DNA of 64,000 bases from Selenomonadales bacterium 4137-cl (lineage in GTDB: Bacteria; Bacillota; Negativicutes; Sporomusales; UBA7701). Made by a program: the position numbers and the translations under genes. How positions within the stretch are numbered: the first letter of the stretch is position 1; every line of letters begins with the position of its first letter. Shown here in pieces: positions 25,492-34,701 of this stretch. The stretch is taken from assembly GCA_032334055.1 (NCBI GenBank), contig JAUOZS010000001.1, positions 682,001 to 746,000 on the forward strand, in the 5' to 3' direction. The notes under the pieces were generated by a model that did no database searches, was not told the origin of the DNA, and saw only the letters and a program-made list of their open reading frames with translations.

Positions 25492-26673
25492 ATGGAACAG
25501 AACTTTGCTATTGCTGCTGAGTGGGTTTTCCTGGCCCTCATAGCCACGGTGATATCGATTCGCTTGGGGATATCAGTGGCGCTCATTGAAATTGCAGTTG
25601 GTGTTGTTGGCGGAAATGCCATGCACATCGAAATCACATCATGGGTAAACTTTCTTGCCGGGTTCGGTGCGGTTGTCTTAACTTTTTTGGCGGGGGCCGA
25701 AATTAACCCTGACAGTTTGAAAGACAATATGAAGGAAAGCCTAGCAATTGGATTTTTCTCATTCCTGTTGCCATTCCTGGCTGGTATGGCTTTCGCTTAC
25801 TATGGTTTTGGCTGGAGTATTAACGCCTCGAAGATAGCGGGTATCGCCTTATCAACTACTTCGGTTGCCGTGGTTTATGCTGTTATGGTTGAGACGGGAT
25901 TGGCTTCAAGCCGTCTCGGACAGGGTATTCTAGCCGCTTGTTTTGTAACAGACCTCGGGACCGTACTGGCGTTGGGCCTATTGTTTACTGGTTTTTCTAT
26001 GAAGGTAGTATGGTTTACCGGAATTATGATTGTGGCCGTTTTATTGATATCACCAATAGCGGCCAGAGTTTTTAAGTGGTATGGCGGACGGGTAAGCGAG
26101 CCGGAAATTAAGTTTATCTTTCTCGTTCTATTGGCTCTGGCCTATTTGGCAGTTATCAGCGGCAGCGAGGCGGTGCTGCCCGCTTACATCATCGGTATGG
26201 CTATGGCCCGATTTTTCCTTCAATATAAGGAAACGCTGCACAAGATGCGGGCAATTGTTTTCGCCGTTTTCACACCTTTTTACTTCATAAAGGCAGGGGC
26301 CTTGGTATCGGTTTCCGCTCTGTATACCATGTCAGGAGCGATCATGATCTTTTTAATCATAAAGGTTGCGGCCAAATTTATCGGGGTTCTGCCCGTAACA
26401 AGGTTCTTCCGTTACGATAGCCGGACGGGGATTTATACAACTTTATTAATGAGTACGGGCTTAACCTTTGGCAGTATTTCGGCTTTGTACGGACTGGCGA
26501 ATAATCACATCGATGCCAACCAGTACAGCGTATTGATCGCCGCTGTTATCCTCAGTGCCGTGATTCCAACCGTCATCGCCCAAAAATGGTTTTTCCCGCT
26601 TTGGGCGGAGAGAGAAAATTATGTTGAAAATGAAGAAAAATTGGTGGAGAGAGGTGCGGAGCATGGAAATTAA
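25492..26673 (+). CDS. CPA2-family cation/proton antiporter
   Basis: A 393-residue membrane protein with 11-13 segments of the Na+/H+ exchanger domain (PF00999): FLAGFGAVVLTFLAGAEINPDSL, ALSTTSVAVVYAVMVETGL and AACFVTDLGTVLALGLLF, with the Thr-Asp pair of the ion site. No TrkA-N domain follows. ATG 25492 is favoured, five bases after AGGAGG. As first gene after the fluoride riboswitch it is likely induced by fluoride; it could restore pH or ion balance as HF brings protons into the cell, or carry another ion. That role is inference. Confidence 0.85.
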   Translation: MEQNFAIAAEWVFLALIATVISIRLGISVALIEIAVGVVGGNAMHIEITSWVNFLAGFGAVVLTFLAGAEINPDSLKDNMKESLAIGFFSFLLPFLAGMAFAYYGFGWSINASKIAGIALSTTSVAVVYAVMVETGLASSRLGQGILAACFVTDLGTVLALGLLFTGFSMKVVWFTGIMIVAVLLISPIAARVFKWYGGRVSEPEIKFIFLVLLALAYLAVISGSEAVLPAYIIGMAMARFFLQYKETLHKMRAIVFAVFTPFYFIKAGALVSVSALYTMSGAIMIFLIIKVAAKFIGVLPVTRFFRYDSRTGIYTTLLMSTGLTFGSISALYGLANNHIDANQYSVLIAAVILSAVIPTVIAQKWFFPLWAERENYVENEEKLVERGAEHGN

Positions 26674-27085
26674 AAAAATTTTAGTGGCGTACGACGGATC
26701 GGCAGGTAGTCAGAAAGCATTGGAATGGAGCATTATGCTGGCGGGTAAACATGAGAGCGAAATTGTTGTTGTTGCGGTTGTGAAGCCTCCCGAATTCAGC
26801 CCGAGCATTGATGAAGTTGATGAATTTTATGCTGACGGGGAGAAGCATATCCGGCCACTGCTAGATAAAGCCGTTCAATTTTGCGGAGAGCAAGGCGTTT
26901 CGATCCGAGCCGAAGTCCTACGGGGCCATCCGGCGGAAAGTATTGTTCGTCACGCCTATGACCAATGTTTTGACGTCATTATAATGGGAACGCGCGGTAT
27001 CGGTGGATTTAAAAGCCTTGTGATTGGAAGTGTTGCGCAAAAAGTTGTTACTTACTCCAAAGTTCCGGTTTTAGTCGTCAAATAA
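26663..27085 (+). CDS. Universal stress protein (UspA family)
   Basis: A 140-residue cytoplasmic protein with the UspA fold: KKILVAYDGSAGSQKALEW at the start and the ATP-binding loop GTRGIGGFKSLVIGSVAQKV near the end. ATG 26663 follows GAGAGGTG and overlaps the antiporter 3' end by 11 bases, so it is translationally coupled. UspA genes are known members of fluoride-riboswitch operons. Confidence 0.92.
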   Translation: MEIKKILVAYDGSAGSQKALEWSIMLAGKHESEIVVVAVVKPPEFSPSIDEVDEFYADGEKHIRPLLDKAVQFCGEQGVSIRAEVLRGHPAESIVRHAYDQCFDVIIMGTRGIGGFKSLVIGSVAQKVVTYSKVPVLVVK

Positions 27086-27119
27086 TCTGGAATTACGCGT
27101 GTGAGGAGAAAAGGATAAA

Positions 27120-27305
27120 ATGAAAGAATTAGACGAACTACGAGAATGCCTGGACCAACTGGAAGAAGGGTATTGTTCCCTTGCTCGCGACAAGGTAGAT
27201 TGTTTTATAGCAGACGCAGCGCTGATAAACACTAGGGCTAGGCTTGAAGATGTGTTGACGAGAATAGAAACTATTGTTAGAATGGCTCAGAATCTTGACG
27301 CTTAA
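27120..27305 (+). CDS. Small helical protein, unknown
   Basis: A 61-residue, mostly helical, acidic protein (ELDELRECLDQLEEGYCSLARDKVDCF). I do not recognise it. GAGGAGAA upstream and the position between uspA and the EamA gene support it as a real operon member. Confidence 0.55.
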   Translation: MKELDELRECLDQLEEGYCSLARDKVDCFIADAALINTRARLEDVLTRIETIVRMAQNLDA

Positions 27306-27329
27306 AATATAGAACTAAAAGGAGAATCT

Positions 27330-27761
27330 ATGGAACATCTTTGGCTAGTTTTTGGTCTTCTATCAGCTTTAACCGCTTCATTAGTTGCAGTGTTTGGAAA
27401 GATCGGGCTGCAGTCAGTTGATGCGAATACTGCGACTGCGGTTAGATCAATAATTATGGCTGCATTTTTAGTTATAGTCGTCGCAGCCCAAGGAAACTTG
27501 AGTCAAATACCATCAATTATTTCGGATAAAAAGGCAATTGCTTTTATTGCTCTTAGCGGAATAGCCGGAGCCTTGTCATGGCTATTTTACTTTTTGGCTC
27601 TTAAGTTTGGCAAAGTATCTCAGGTAGCTCCGATCGATAAGCTGAGTGTTGTTATCGCTACAATAATAGCGGTTACAATACTTGGCGAGAAGATTAGTAT
27701 GTTAGGTGGCATCGGTGTTGCTCTTATCGCGTTAGGAGCTATACTAGTCGCGATAGGTTAA
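27330..27761 (+). CDS. EamA/DMT-superfamily small membrane protein
   Basis: A 143-residue membrane protein with one EamA repeat of about five segments (WLVFGLLSALTASLVAVFGKIGLQ; SGIAGALSWLFYFLALKFGK; VAPIDKLSVVIATIIAVTILGE). Single-repeat EamA proteins presumably act as dimers. AAAGGAG precedes the ATG. It may export a metabolite under fluoride stress; substrate unknown. Confidence 0.85.
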   Translation: MEHLWLVFGLLSALTASLVAVFGKIGLQSVDANTATAVRSIIMAAFLVIVVAAQGNLSQIPSIISDKKAIAFIALSGIAGALSWLFYFLALKFGKVSQVAPIDKLSVVIATIIAVTILGEKISMLGGIGVALIALGAILVAIG

Positions 27762-27810
27762 TGAAGTGCTAGGCACGGTCATCAAATAATAGAATTACGG
27801 AGGTACTTAT

Positions 27811-28158
27811 ATGCCTAAAATAGCAAGCTCGGCTAAAAGACTAAGAATCTACATCGGGGAAACCGACCATTGGAAAGGCAAGTCTCTATATCATGCCATT
27901 GTTCTTAAAGCTAAAGAATTGGATTTAGCCGGAGCCACTGTTTTTCGGGGAGTGATGGGCTATGGCGCAAATAGCCGGATACATACGGCAAAAATAGTTG
28001 ATCTATCCAGCGATTTGCCTATCCTAGTAGAGATTATTGACAGTGAGGAGTATATTGCCAAGATAATGCCCTTCTTGGACGAGGTGGTTCAGGAAGGCTT
28101 GGTAACCATTGATGATATAGAGATTATCAAATATGGCAACAAGCCTCCAAGAAAATAA
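27811..28158 (+). CDS. DUF190 protein
   Basis: A 115-residue soluble protein of the DUF190 family (PII-like ferredoxin fold): RLRIYIGETDHWKGKSLYHAIVLKAKELDLAGATVFRG, then GYGANSRIHTAKIVDLSSDLPILVEIID. DUF190 genes are repeatedly found next to crcB, as here (crcB starts 25 bases after). It probably regulates or assists the fluoride channel, by analogy with PII proteins; unproven. Confidence 0.9.
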   Translation: MPKIASSAKRLRIYIGETDHWKGKSLYHAIVLKAKELDLAGATVFRGVMGYGANSRIHTAKIVDLSSDLPILVEIIDSEEYIAKIMPFLDEVVQEGLVTIDDIEIIKYGNKPPRK

Positions 28159-28183
28159 GTTGATCTAGTGAGAGGTGCAGTAT

Positions 28184-28558
28184 ATGCTGAAAGTATTTGC
28201 AGTAGCTTTGGGAGGAAGTATTGGAGCGGCTACAAGGTATCTTGTTTCAACTTGGTCGGCGGAGCGCTTTGGCAGTGACTTTCCCTATGGTACTTTAATT
28301 GTAAATGTTGTCGGTTGCTTTATAATCGGGGCTTTTCTGGTACTTGTGACAGAGCGGGTTATAGCCAATCCCTATTGGCGGCTTATAGTAGCTGTCGGAT
28401 TTGTCGGTGGGTTGACTACTTTTTCTTCTTTTGGCTATGAAACGTTGAAACTGCTGGAAGATGCTCAGTTGCAGTGGGCAGCTTACAACGTTATAGCTAA
28501 TATGGTTTTAGGTTTTTTTGCTACGTGGCTGGGAATGACCATCGCAAGGGCTATATAA
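28184..28558 (+). CDS. crcB: Fluoride channel CrcB/Fluc
   Basis: A 124-residue four-helix membrane protein forming a dual-topology dimeric fluoride channel. Family motifs: ALGGSIGAATRYLVS at the N-terminus, PYGTLIVNVVGCFIIG (conserved Asn), and GFVGGLTTFSSFGYET with the Phe box and central Na+ site. ATG 28184 is preceded by GAGAGGTG. It is the core resistance gene of the operon headed by the fluoride riboswitch. Confidence 0.97.
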   Translation: MLKVFAVALGGSIGAATRYLVSTWSAERFGSDFPYGTLIVNVVGCFIIGAFLVLVTERVIANPYWRLIVAVGFVGGLTTFSSFGYETLKLLEDAQLQWAAYNVIANMVLGFFATWLGMTIARAI

Positions 28559-28589
28559 CAGACCTGATTTATTTTCGAGGAGTTAACTT

Positions 28590-29300
28590 ATGTATTTGCT
28601 ATTATTCATAGGAGGGTTTATTGCGGCGGCAATTTCCGGGGCGGCTGGTTTTGGCGGAGCCTTGCTGTTATTGCCGCTTCTAACGCAAACAATCGGTCCG
28701 ACCATGGCGGTACCTGTACTTACAATCGCTCAGCTTATCGGTAATCTTTCCAGGGTATATTTTGGTTATAAGGAAATAAAATGGCGACCTGTGGCTCTGT
28801 TTATTATTGGAGCAATTCCAATGAGTGTGATCGGGGCACTTTCGTTTGTCAACATTCCCAAAGAAATCGTCACGAAAATAATTGGCGTCGCGGTAATATG
28901 CTTTGTCATACTTAAGCACTATCAAATTATCAAGTTTGAGGGTAACAAGCGAACCATGATAATTGGTGGCAGCTTTGTTGGTCTTTTCTCCGGATTAGTC
29001 GGTAGTGCTGGCCCTCTTGGAGCCGCACTTTTCCTGGCACTCAATTTATCGCCGGTATCATATATATCAAGCGAAGCGGTTACTGCTGTAACAATGCATA
29101 TCGTCAAAACGATAGTATATCAAAAATATCTAGATATAGGTTTGGAAGCATTAGAACTAGGCCTTTTTATTGGAGTGGCAATGGTCGCGGGAACTTGGGC
29201 CGGGAAAAAAGTTATTGAAAAATTGCCGAAAGAAATATTTGTAAAAGGGGTAACGATACTTTTGCTTATCATAGGGTTAGAATTGGTTTTATATGGATAA
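28590..29300 (+). CDS. TauE/SafE (DUF81) membrane exporter
   Basis: A 236-residue membrane protein with about seven segments and the repeat SGAAGFGGALLLLPLLTQTIG typical of TauE/SafE anion exporters. It is the last gene of the fluoride operon, 31 bases after crcB, followed by a strong terminator. Not closely similar to the TauE-like protein at 20682. Substrate unknown. Confidence 0.85.
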   Translation: MYLLLFIGGFIAAAISGAAGFGGALLLLPLLTQTIGPTMAVPVLTIAQLIGNLSRVYFGYKEIKWRPVALFIIGAIPMSVIGALSFVNIPKEIVTKIIGVAVICFVILKHYQIIKFEGNKRTMIIGGSFVGLFSGLVGSAGPLGAALFLALNLSPVSYISSEAVTAVTMHIVKTIVYQKYLDIGLEALELGLFIGVAMVAGTWAGKKVIEKLPKEIFVKGVTILLLIIGLELVLYG

Positions 29301-29363
29301 AAACTTATAAAGAGTCATTTGTGGCTTGTGAGGGGTCAGTTTTTTGGCTTGCACCATAAGCAG

Positions 29364-29411
29364 AAAACAAGCCGGTTGGGGTGGGTTATATCACCTTGAC
29401 CGGCTTGTTTT
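29364..29411. terminator. Bidirectional terminator
   Basis: AAAACAAGCCGGT (29364-29376) pairs with ACCGGCTTGTTTT (29399-29411); A and T runs on either side suit termination from both the fluoride operon and the converging ABC transporter operon. Confidence 0.8.
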
Positions 29412-29495
29412 CATGTCGGCATAGATTTTGGGACTGTGTTAAATGGTGAAGCTAATTTGAAAGAAAAAGCATTTTCTTTATCGGCTGTTTTTGCC

Positions 29496-30608
29496 TTAAT
29501 CAACGAACAAAAAAAGTTGTTCCGCTGGTAGCGATATCAATAGTTCTTGTCCAACAAAAAATGCAGGTATTTTGCCAAAACTATCACCGGCAATGTCTGC
29601 TTCCAATAAAATTTCCATTTTCGTCCCCTTAGATGGCTGCAACAATAGAATCTTGCCCTTTCTTTTTTGATATATGTGCTTTACCGTGCAAAAAAACTGA
29701 TTAGCACCAACTAAATGGTCGCTTTCGTCGACGGACGATTCGGCCTTAAGGACAATATTTTCCGCTCGTATCCCTACGGTAACAGCGGATTTTTTTTGCA
29801 ATTGTTCGGAACTGGTATTTGTTACATGTAGAGTTGTTCCAAGACTAGGACAGAAGAGCTTCACCTTATCAGCCATTAGATCAACAACTTCGGCGGAAAA
29901 TAAGTTCTGTACTCCGAAGAATTTAGCGGCTTCTGTATTTTTAGGACATTGATAAACGTGATGCTTGTTGCCCGATTGAACAACTGAGCCGCGGGAAATA
30001 AAAGTGACTGAGTCGGCAAGAAAGAACGCTTCCTCCATATCGTGGGTTACAATGAGGATGGTGATTCCGTATTGCTGCTGCAACGTTTTTAGTAATAACC
30101 ATAGTTCTCTGCGCATGGCCTCATGTAGTGCTGAAAAAGGTTCATCCAATAGTAGCAGCTTATTGCCCGGAGCCAAAGCTCTGGACAAAGCAGTGCGTTG
30201 ACGTTCACCACCGCTCAAATTCTTAGTGGAACGATCCAAAAGATGGCTAATTCCCAAAGAGTGGGCAAGTTTATCGATTTCAGCATGCTTGCCTGAAGAA
30301 AGGTTCTTCTGCATCCGCAGTCCGTACTCAATGTTCTCCCGAACCGTCATGTGAGGAAAGAGTGCCAAATCTTGGGGAACATAGGCCAGTTTTCTTTGTT
30401 CCGGCGGCAATGTCGTAATATCTTGACCAAACCAGTAAATTCTGCCGGATTGTGCTTTGCGCAGTCCGGCGATTGTTTCCAATACAAGCGTTTTCCCGCT
30501 GCCGGTCGCACCTACCAACGCGTGGCAACCACCCACTGGGACCGAAAAACTTATCTGTTTGGCCTCGAAACTGCCAGCTCGTAAACACAATGTCTGAATA
30601 TCAAGCAT
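29496..30608 (-). CDS. Molybdate/tungstate ABC transporter, ATP-binding subunit
   Basis: A 370-residue ATPase with Walker A (GATGSGKT), Q loop (YVPQDLALFPHMTV), signature LSGGERQRTALSRALA, Walker B (LLLLDEPFSAL) and the H loop (VTHDMEEAF). The C-terminal part (about 235-370) resembles a TOBE/MOP oxyanion-binding region. It overlaps the permease 3' end by eight bases. ModC, WtpC and TupC cannot be separated from sequence alone here. Confidence 0.88.
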   Translation of the reverse strand: MLDIQTLCLRAGSFEAKQISFSVPVGGCHALVGATGSGKTLVLETIAGLRKAQSGRIYWFGQDITTLPPEQRKLAYVPQDLALFPHMTVRENIEYGLRMQKNLSSGKHAEIDKLAHSLGISHLLDRSTKNLSGGERQRTALSRALAPGNKLLLLDEPFSALHEAMRRELWLLLKTLQQQYGITILIVTHDMEEAFFLADSVTFISRGSVVQSGNKHHVYQCPKNTEAAKFFGVQNLFSAEVVDLMADKVKLFCPSLGTTLHVTNTSSEQLQKKSAVTVGIRAENIVLKAESSVDESDHLVGANQFFCTVKHIYQKRKGKILLLQPSKGTKMEILLEADIAGDSFGKIPAFFVGQELLISLPAEQLFLFVD

Positions 30609-31389
30609 AAGTTCCCCTCTTTACGATAAGCCTGGCTGCATACAATACGCTGAACCCGATAAACAGCAAAATACAAATCGAAATGACAGCACCTTCAATG
30701 TCGGATATTGCCAGTCGCATATAGACGGATATCGGTAATGTTTCCGTACGCATGGCCATTGTACCGGCAACCGTTATAGTAGCGCCGAATTCTCCGATTG
30801 CCTTCGACCAGGTAAGAATGGCAGCAGCAAAAATACCTCGTCGACAAAGTGGCAGTGTCGTCGTGCGGAAAGCGGCAAAGGACGAAGCTCCCAGTGTCCT
30901 GGCTACAGCTTCGTAACGGGGAGGGATTTCATCCAAGGCGGCCTTGACCATGCGTGCGGCCACGCCTACTACGGTTATAAACTGGGCCAGAACAATGCCG
31001 TAGACAGTAAATACAAATTGCTGGAGGTTGGTTTGTATCCACTCGCCAATGGGGGTATTAAAAAATATTAACAACATCGCGCCAATGGCGGCGGGAGAAA
31101 CAATCATCGGCAATTCCAGCATTGTGTCAATCAGTGTTTTGCCGAAAAACTCATAGCGCGAGAGGGCATACGCAGTCGGAACCGCTAACAGCATTGCCAG
31201 CCCCATGGAAACTGTCGCAGCGAGAATACTTAGCTGGATAGAGAATACCATCCGCTCCGACAGCAGAACCTCCCAAAAGCGAGTCCCGGAAAAGAAATAT
31301 GCTAAGGACACCGTCAATACAAAATATAAAAGGAAGGTAGCAGAAACTGCTACCATACAAAGTTGTTTTAGTTTCACTTCTTTAACCAC
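30601..31389 (-). CDS. Molybdate/tungstate ABC transporter, permease subunit
   Basis: A 262-residue membrane protein with six segments and the EAA loop typical of oxyanion permeases (DEIPPRYEAVARTLGASSFAAFRTTTLPLCRRG), followed by AAILTWSKAIGEFGATI. A GTG at 31389 overlaps the 3' end of the binding-protein gene by 16 bases; a GTG four codons in (31377) is also possible. Middle gene of a three-gene ABC operon. Confidence 0.88.
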   Translation of the reverse strand: MVKEVKLKQLCMVAVSATFLLYFVLTVSLAYFFSGTRFWEVLLSERMVFSIQLSILAATVSMGLAMLLAVPTAYALSRYEFFGKTLIDTMLELPMIVSPAAIGAMLLIFFNTPIGEWIQTNLQQFVFTVYGIVLAQFITVVGVAARMVKAALDEIPPRYEAVARTLGASSFAAFRTTTLPLCRRGIFAAAILTWSKAIGEFGATITVAGTMAMRTETLPISVYMRLAISDIEGAVISICILLFIGFSVLYAARLIVKRGTYA

Positions 31390-32288
31390 TCTTTAGGCAA
31401 CGTGTATTCTCCTCCGACCGGACGGTCTTCGCCGATGTAGGCGACTGCTTCAGCAGGAGTCATAAAGTATTGGTACTTTTTAAAGGCAGCTTTGCCTTCT
31501 TCCGATTGCAGGAAATCAATAAACTGCTGAGCCAATTCCCGGTTTTCCGTGTATTTGGAAATTGCAATGGGGATATAGCCAATGCGCAGGGTTTCAGACT
31601 GCTTTAGCTTAATAGTTTCAATTTTTTCCGGGTCCCAATACTGAAATACGCTCCAGCCGATAACCGCATCTACGGTCTTTAAAGAGACTGCGGTAGCTGT
31701 TTTTTCGCAGCTTTCGGTATAATTGGCGATGTTATCGCGAAAAGCTTGTTTCTCTTCCGGTGTAAAGGTTTTTTCAATAATCTCCACAGCATATAGCCCA
31801 ACACAGACACCTTCGGGATTGGCAATGGCCACCCTTATACCAGGCCGCGTTAAGTCTTTTAGGGTCTGAATGTTCTTGGGATTTCCCTTTTGCACATTAA
31901 TGGAATTAACCAGATAAACGATTTTTTGCTCTGTTTCCGGATAAACAACGCCATCCCTTTTAGCAGTCTCCATAAAGTCCGAGGAACCTGGGAAATACAG
32001 GTCGCCTTTTTTTCCAAGCTTCATTTGCGACAGCACATAACCTGAGCCGCCGAATACGGTATCAACCTTTACGCCGGTTTTTTGCTCAAACGCCTTGGCG
32101 GCAAGTTCCAGTGGTGGCTGACTGGCAGCCCCGGCGAAGACCATCAGGTGTTTTCCGGTAAGCGGAGCATTGTTAGGTGCCGGATTAGACGATTGCTTGC
32201 CGCCTGAGCAGCCGCTCATTACCAGTAGCGCCATACTCATCATTATGGCAGCGATGATTGTCGACCAATGAGATTTCAATTTAATCAT
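31374..32288 (-). CDS. modA: Molybdate/tungstate ABC transporter, substrate-binding lipoprotein
   Basis: A 304-residue lipoprotein with signal peptide and lipobox (LLVMSGC). The fold is that of the ModA/WtpA group: LMVFAGAASQPPLELAAKAFEQKTGVKVDTVFGGSG, LYFPGSSDFMETAK and AIANPEGVCVGLYAVE. ATG 32288 is chosen because AAGGAG is 9 bases upstream; ATG 32297 abuts it. It captures oxyanions outside the inner membrane for molybdo- or tungsto-enzymes common in anaerobes. Confidence 0.87.
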   Translation of the reverse strand: MIKLKSHWSTIIAAIMMSMALLVMSGCSGGKQSSNPAPNNAPLTGKHLMVFAGAASQPPLELAAKAFEQKTGVKVDTVFGGSGYVLSQMKLGKKGDLYFPGSSDFMETAKRDGVVYPETEQKIVYLVNSINVQKGNPKNIQTLKDLTRPGIRVAIANPEGVCVGLYAVEIIEKTFTPEEKQAFRDNIANYTESCEKTATAVSLKTVDAVIGWSVFQYWDPEKIETIKLKQSETLRIGYIPIAISKYTENRELAQQFIDFLQSEEGKAAFKKYQYFMTPAEAVAYIGEDRPVGGEYTLPKEWLKK

Positions 32289-32385
32289 ACTATGCATCTC
32301 CTTGCGATAAAATTATGGATTTTTTATTCCTGATAGACCGACTGATGTTGCAGTCCGCACCTCCCTTTTCGAAATTCAGGACCAT

Positions 32386-33402
32386 TTATGAAAGTTTCGC
32401 AAAATACTGGGTAGTTTTAACCATCTGGCTTACGTATGAGTTCTCGTTGTCAAACCACGCTGTGATTTGTATTTGATATGTATCATCTTCAATCTTATTA
32501 ACCATCGTTTGGGTAGCATCAAACAGTGCGCCATATGTGATGCCAATTATATCGGACGAGACGAATTCTTCTTCCGTATAGCCGAATGAATCTGACGAGC
32601 ATGCCTTCATAGCTGCGTTGATACTTTCGACCGTTATGTCCTTTCCATTAACGACTGCGATAAAAATAATCAAGCAACCTGCAGCCACCGGAACTCGCTG
32701 GGCTGAACCGCTAAGCTTGCCAGCAAGCTCCGGGATCACAAGCCCGATGGCTTTGGCAGCTTCTGCGGTGGTAGGGACGATGTTAATCGGTGCGGAACGC
32801 GATCTTCTTAAGTTGCCTTTTCTTTGCGGATCATCAACGATCATTTGCGTTGCTGTAAAGGCGTGGATCGTAGTCGAGATGCCGCTTTGGATTGGTGCAT
32901 AGTCATTCAGCGATTTAGCCATTAGCGCCAGGCAGTTCGTCGAACACGAAGCGGCCGAAATGATTTTGTCGTCCGGTGACAATGACTTCTCATTAATACC
33001 GAATACAATGGTAGGTATGTCCTTCCCGGCTGGGTTAGAGATAACAACCTTCTTCGCACCGGCATCAATATGAGCCTGCGACTTAGCTTTTGACAAATAG
33101 GCACCTGAACATTCAAGTACAACATCCACGCCAAGCTGCCCCCAGGGAAGTTTTGAGGCGTCTGCTTCTTTATAGATGTTAATCTTTTTTTGGCTAACGC
33201 TGATATAGTCTTCGCCGGCTTCTACCTCGTCAGCCAGTTTATATCTCCCTTGCGTAGAATCATGCTTTAAAAGATACGCCAACATGGTAGCGTCTGTTAA
33301 ATCGTTTATTGCGACTACTTCATAGCCGTCTGAATCGAAAATTTGCCTAAATGCAAGACGGCCTACCCGGCCAAAACCATTGATTGCAACTTTAATACTC
33401 AT
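32386..33402 (-). CDS. gap: Glyceraldehyde-3-phosphate dehydrogenase, type I
   Basis: A 338-residue glycolytic enzyme. NAD site VAINGFGRVGRLAFRQI, catalytic ISAASCSTNCLALMAK (active Cys), His in STTIHAFTATQ and the conserved WFDNENSYVSQMV near the C-terminus. AGGAGG precedes the ATG. No pgk or tpi is adjacent, so this may be an additional or specialised copy. It is 88 bases before the molybdate operon on the same strand. Confidence 0.96.
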   Translation of the reverse strand: MSIKVAINGFGRVGRLAFRQIFDSDGYEVVAINDLTDATMLAYLLKHDSTQGRYKLADEVEAGEDYISVSQKKINIYKEADASKLPWGQLGVDVVLECSGAYLSKAKSQAHIDAGAKKVVISNPAGKDIPTIVFGINEKSLSPDDKIISAASCSTNCLALMAKSLNDYAPIQSGISTTIHAFTATQMIVDDPQRKGNLRRSRSAPINIVPTTAEAAKAIGLVIPELAGKLSGSAQRVPVAAGCLIIFIAVVNGKDITVESINAAMKACSSDSFGYTEEEFVSSDIIGITYGALFDATQTMVNKIEDDTYQIQITAWFDNENSYVSQMVKTTQYFAKLS

Positions 33403-33427
33403 ATCTCAAATCCTCCTAGAGTCCGTT

Positions 33428-34480
33428 TTATTTGAAAAAGGTACAGATCAAACTAATGATTTGAGGAAAAAACGTCATTACTACAACGGCACGGATAATC
33501 TGCATAACGACGATATCGGTGTTTTGCACTCCCATATCCGAGGAAATCAAGGCCATATCAGAGGCACCGGCGGGAGTGGTAATCAACATTGCTTCTTTCT
33601 CGGTAATCCCATGCATTTTGCTTATAATCTTTCCTGTAATAAAACAATTTGCAGCATATCCGATAACAATGACCAAAATAGGCAATAGGAGATAGCGCAT
33701 ATCCAAGATGTCTGCCATCATAATGCTGCTTCCAATATACGCGCCGCTTAAAACCTGCGCTCCTTGTTTGGCCCAGCGCGGCAGATAAGCAAAATCAAAT
33801 GTAAGCTTTAGAATGAGAACAGATATAATCGAAAAGACAAACGCCCCTGCAGGTAGGCCTGAATATTTCCCCGCAACCCCAAAAATAATTGCTACTACCA
33901 TTGTTGCCGCAAACGCTGCCCAGGATTTGGTTTTTGATTTTTCCCGTTTCCCGGTAAAGGCTTCTCGTCTATCATCGCTTTCTACAGTTTTTTTTCTGCT
34001 ATGGTAAGCCATAATCATCGACGGAAATATGCCAATCCCCAATACTTGACGCACGATTTGCATGACCGCAACTTTCGGGGCATCGGCTCCCATGACCGCT
34101 GCGATAATCGGTGTGTCGCTGATTCCTCCGGGAACGGCTGACATAAGCGATGTTACCAAATCTAAAGGACCGATCCAGTAAATAATTGTGCCTGTAACTA
34201 AATTCAGCACCAGAAACGTAACAAGCATAACGATAGTCGGTTTCGCTATGTAGGGGAGGCGCTTTAGATCACTTTTCTCTACAGTACCGCCAATGAACGC
34301 TCCGGCGATAATCAGCGTTACGGTCTTGGTTTCACTTGGCATATAAGCGGCCCCGAATAAAATATTGATCGCAGCTACGCCGATCACAGCACCAATCATG
34401 AGTCCGCCAGGGACTTTCATTTTGTAAAAAGCGTAACCTACAATTCCTCCTGCCAGGAGTGTAAGTAATAAATTGACCAT
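33428..34480 (-). CDS. AbrB-family integral membrane protein (putative ammonia monooxygenase family)
   Basis: A 350-residue membrane protein with about ten segments in two repeats (GGIVGYAFYKMKVPGGLMIGA; GPLDLVTSLMSAVPGGISDTPIIAAVMGAD; TTPAGASDMALISSDMGVQ). The AbrB/TTT-like family (PF05145) is named after an E. coli regulator but its members are likely transporters. The start is uncertain: ATG 34480 with GGAGG 11 bases upstream, or nearby GTG/TTG codons. It ends 26 bases before gap. Confidence 0.83.
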   Translation of the reverse strand: MVNLLLTLLAGGIVGYAFYKMKVPGGLMIGAVIGVAAINILFGAAYMPSETKTVTLIIAGAFIGGTVEKSDLKRLPYIAKPTIVMLVTFLVLNLVTGTIIYWIGPLDLVTSLMSAVPGGISDTPIIAAVMGADAPKVAVMQIVRQVLGIGIFPSMIMAYHSRKKTVESDDRREAFTGKREKSKTKSWAAFAATMVVAIIFGVAGKYSGLPAGAFVFSIISVLILKLTFDFAYLPRWAKQGAQVLSGAYIGSSIMMADILDMRYLLLPILVIVIGYAANCFITGKIISKMHGITEKEAMLITTPAGASDMALISSDMGVQNTDIVVMQIIRAVVVMTFFPQIISLICTFFK

Positions 34481-34631
34481 CAACACGTCTCCTCCCAATC
34501 CGGAAATGCACGAAATGATACGAAACAGCACATGATTTATAAAAAGCATGATTTAACAGGCTGTTTTAGAATGGATTATAGCACGCGAATGCGCGAAAGA
34601 CAATTATTAAGTCGATAAAATTAGCCGACCA

Positions 34632-34661
34632 TTGGAATAAATGTGCGAAATGATATATAAT
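34632..34661 (+). promoter_or_regulatory. Promoter of the HTH-PBP regulator
   Basis: TTGGAA (34632-34637), 18 bp and TATAAT (34656-34661). AT-rich inverted sequences (ATATATAA and its mirror) flank the -10 box and could allow self-regulation. Confidence 0.55.
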
Positions 34662-34701
34662 GGTGTAAAACAATATATAAAAATGGGACGGATGGTTGGC
34701 G

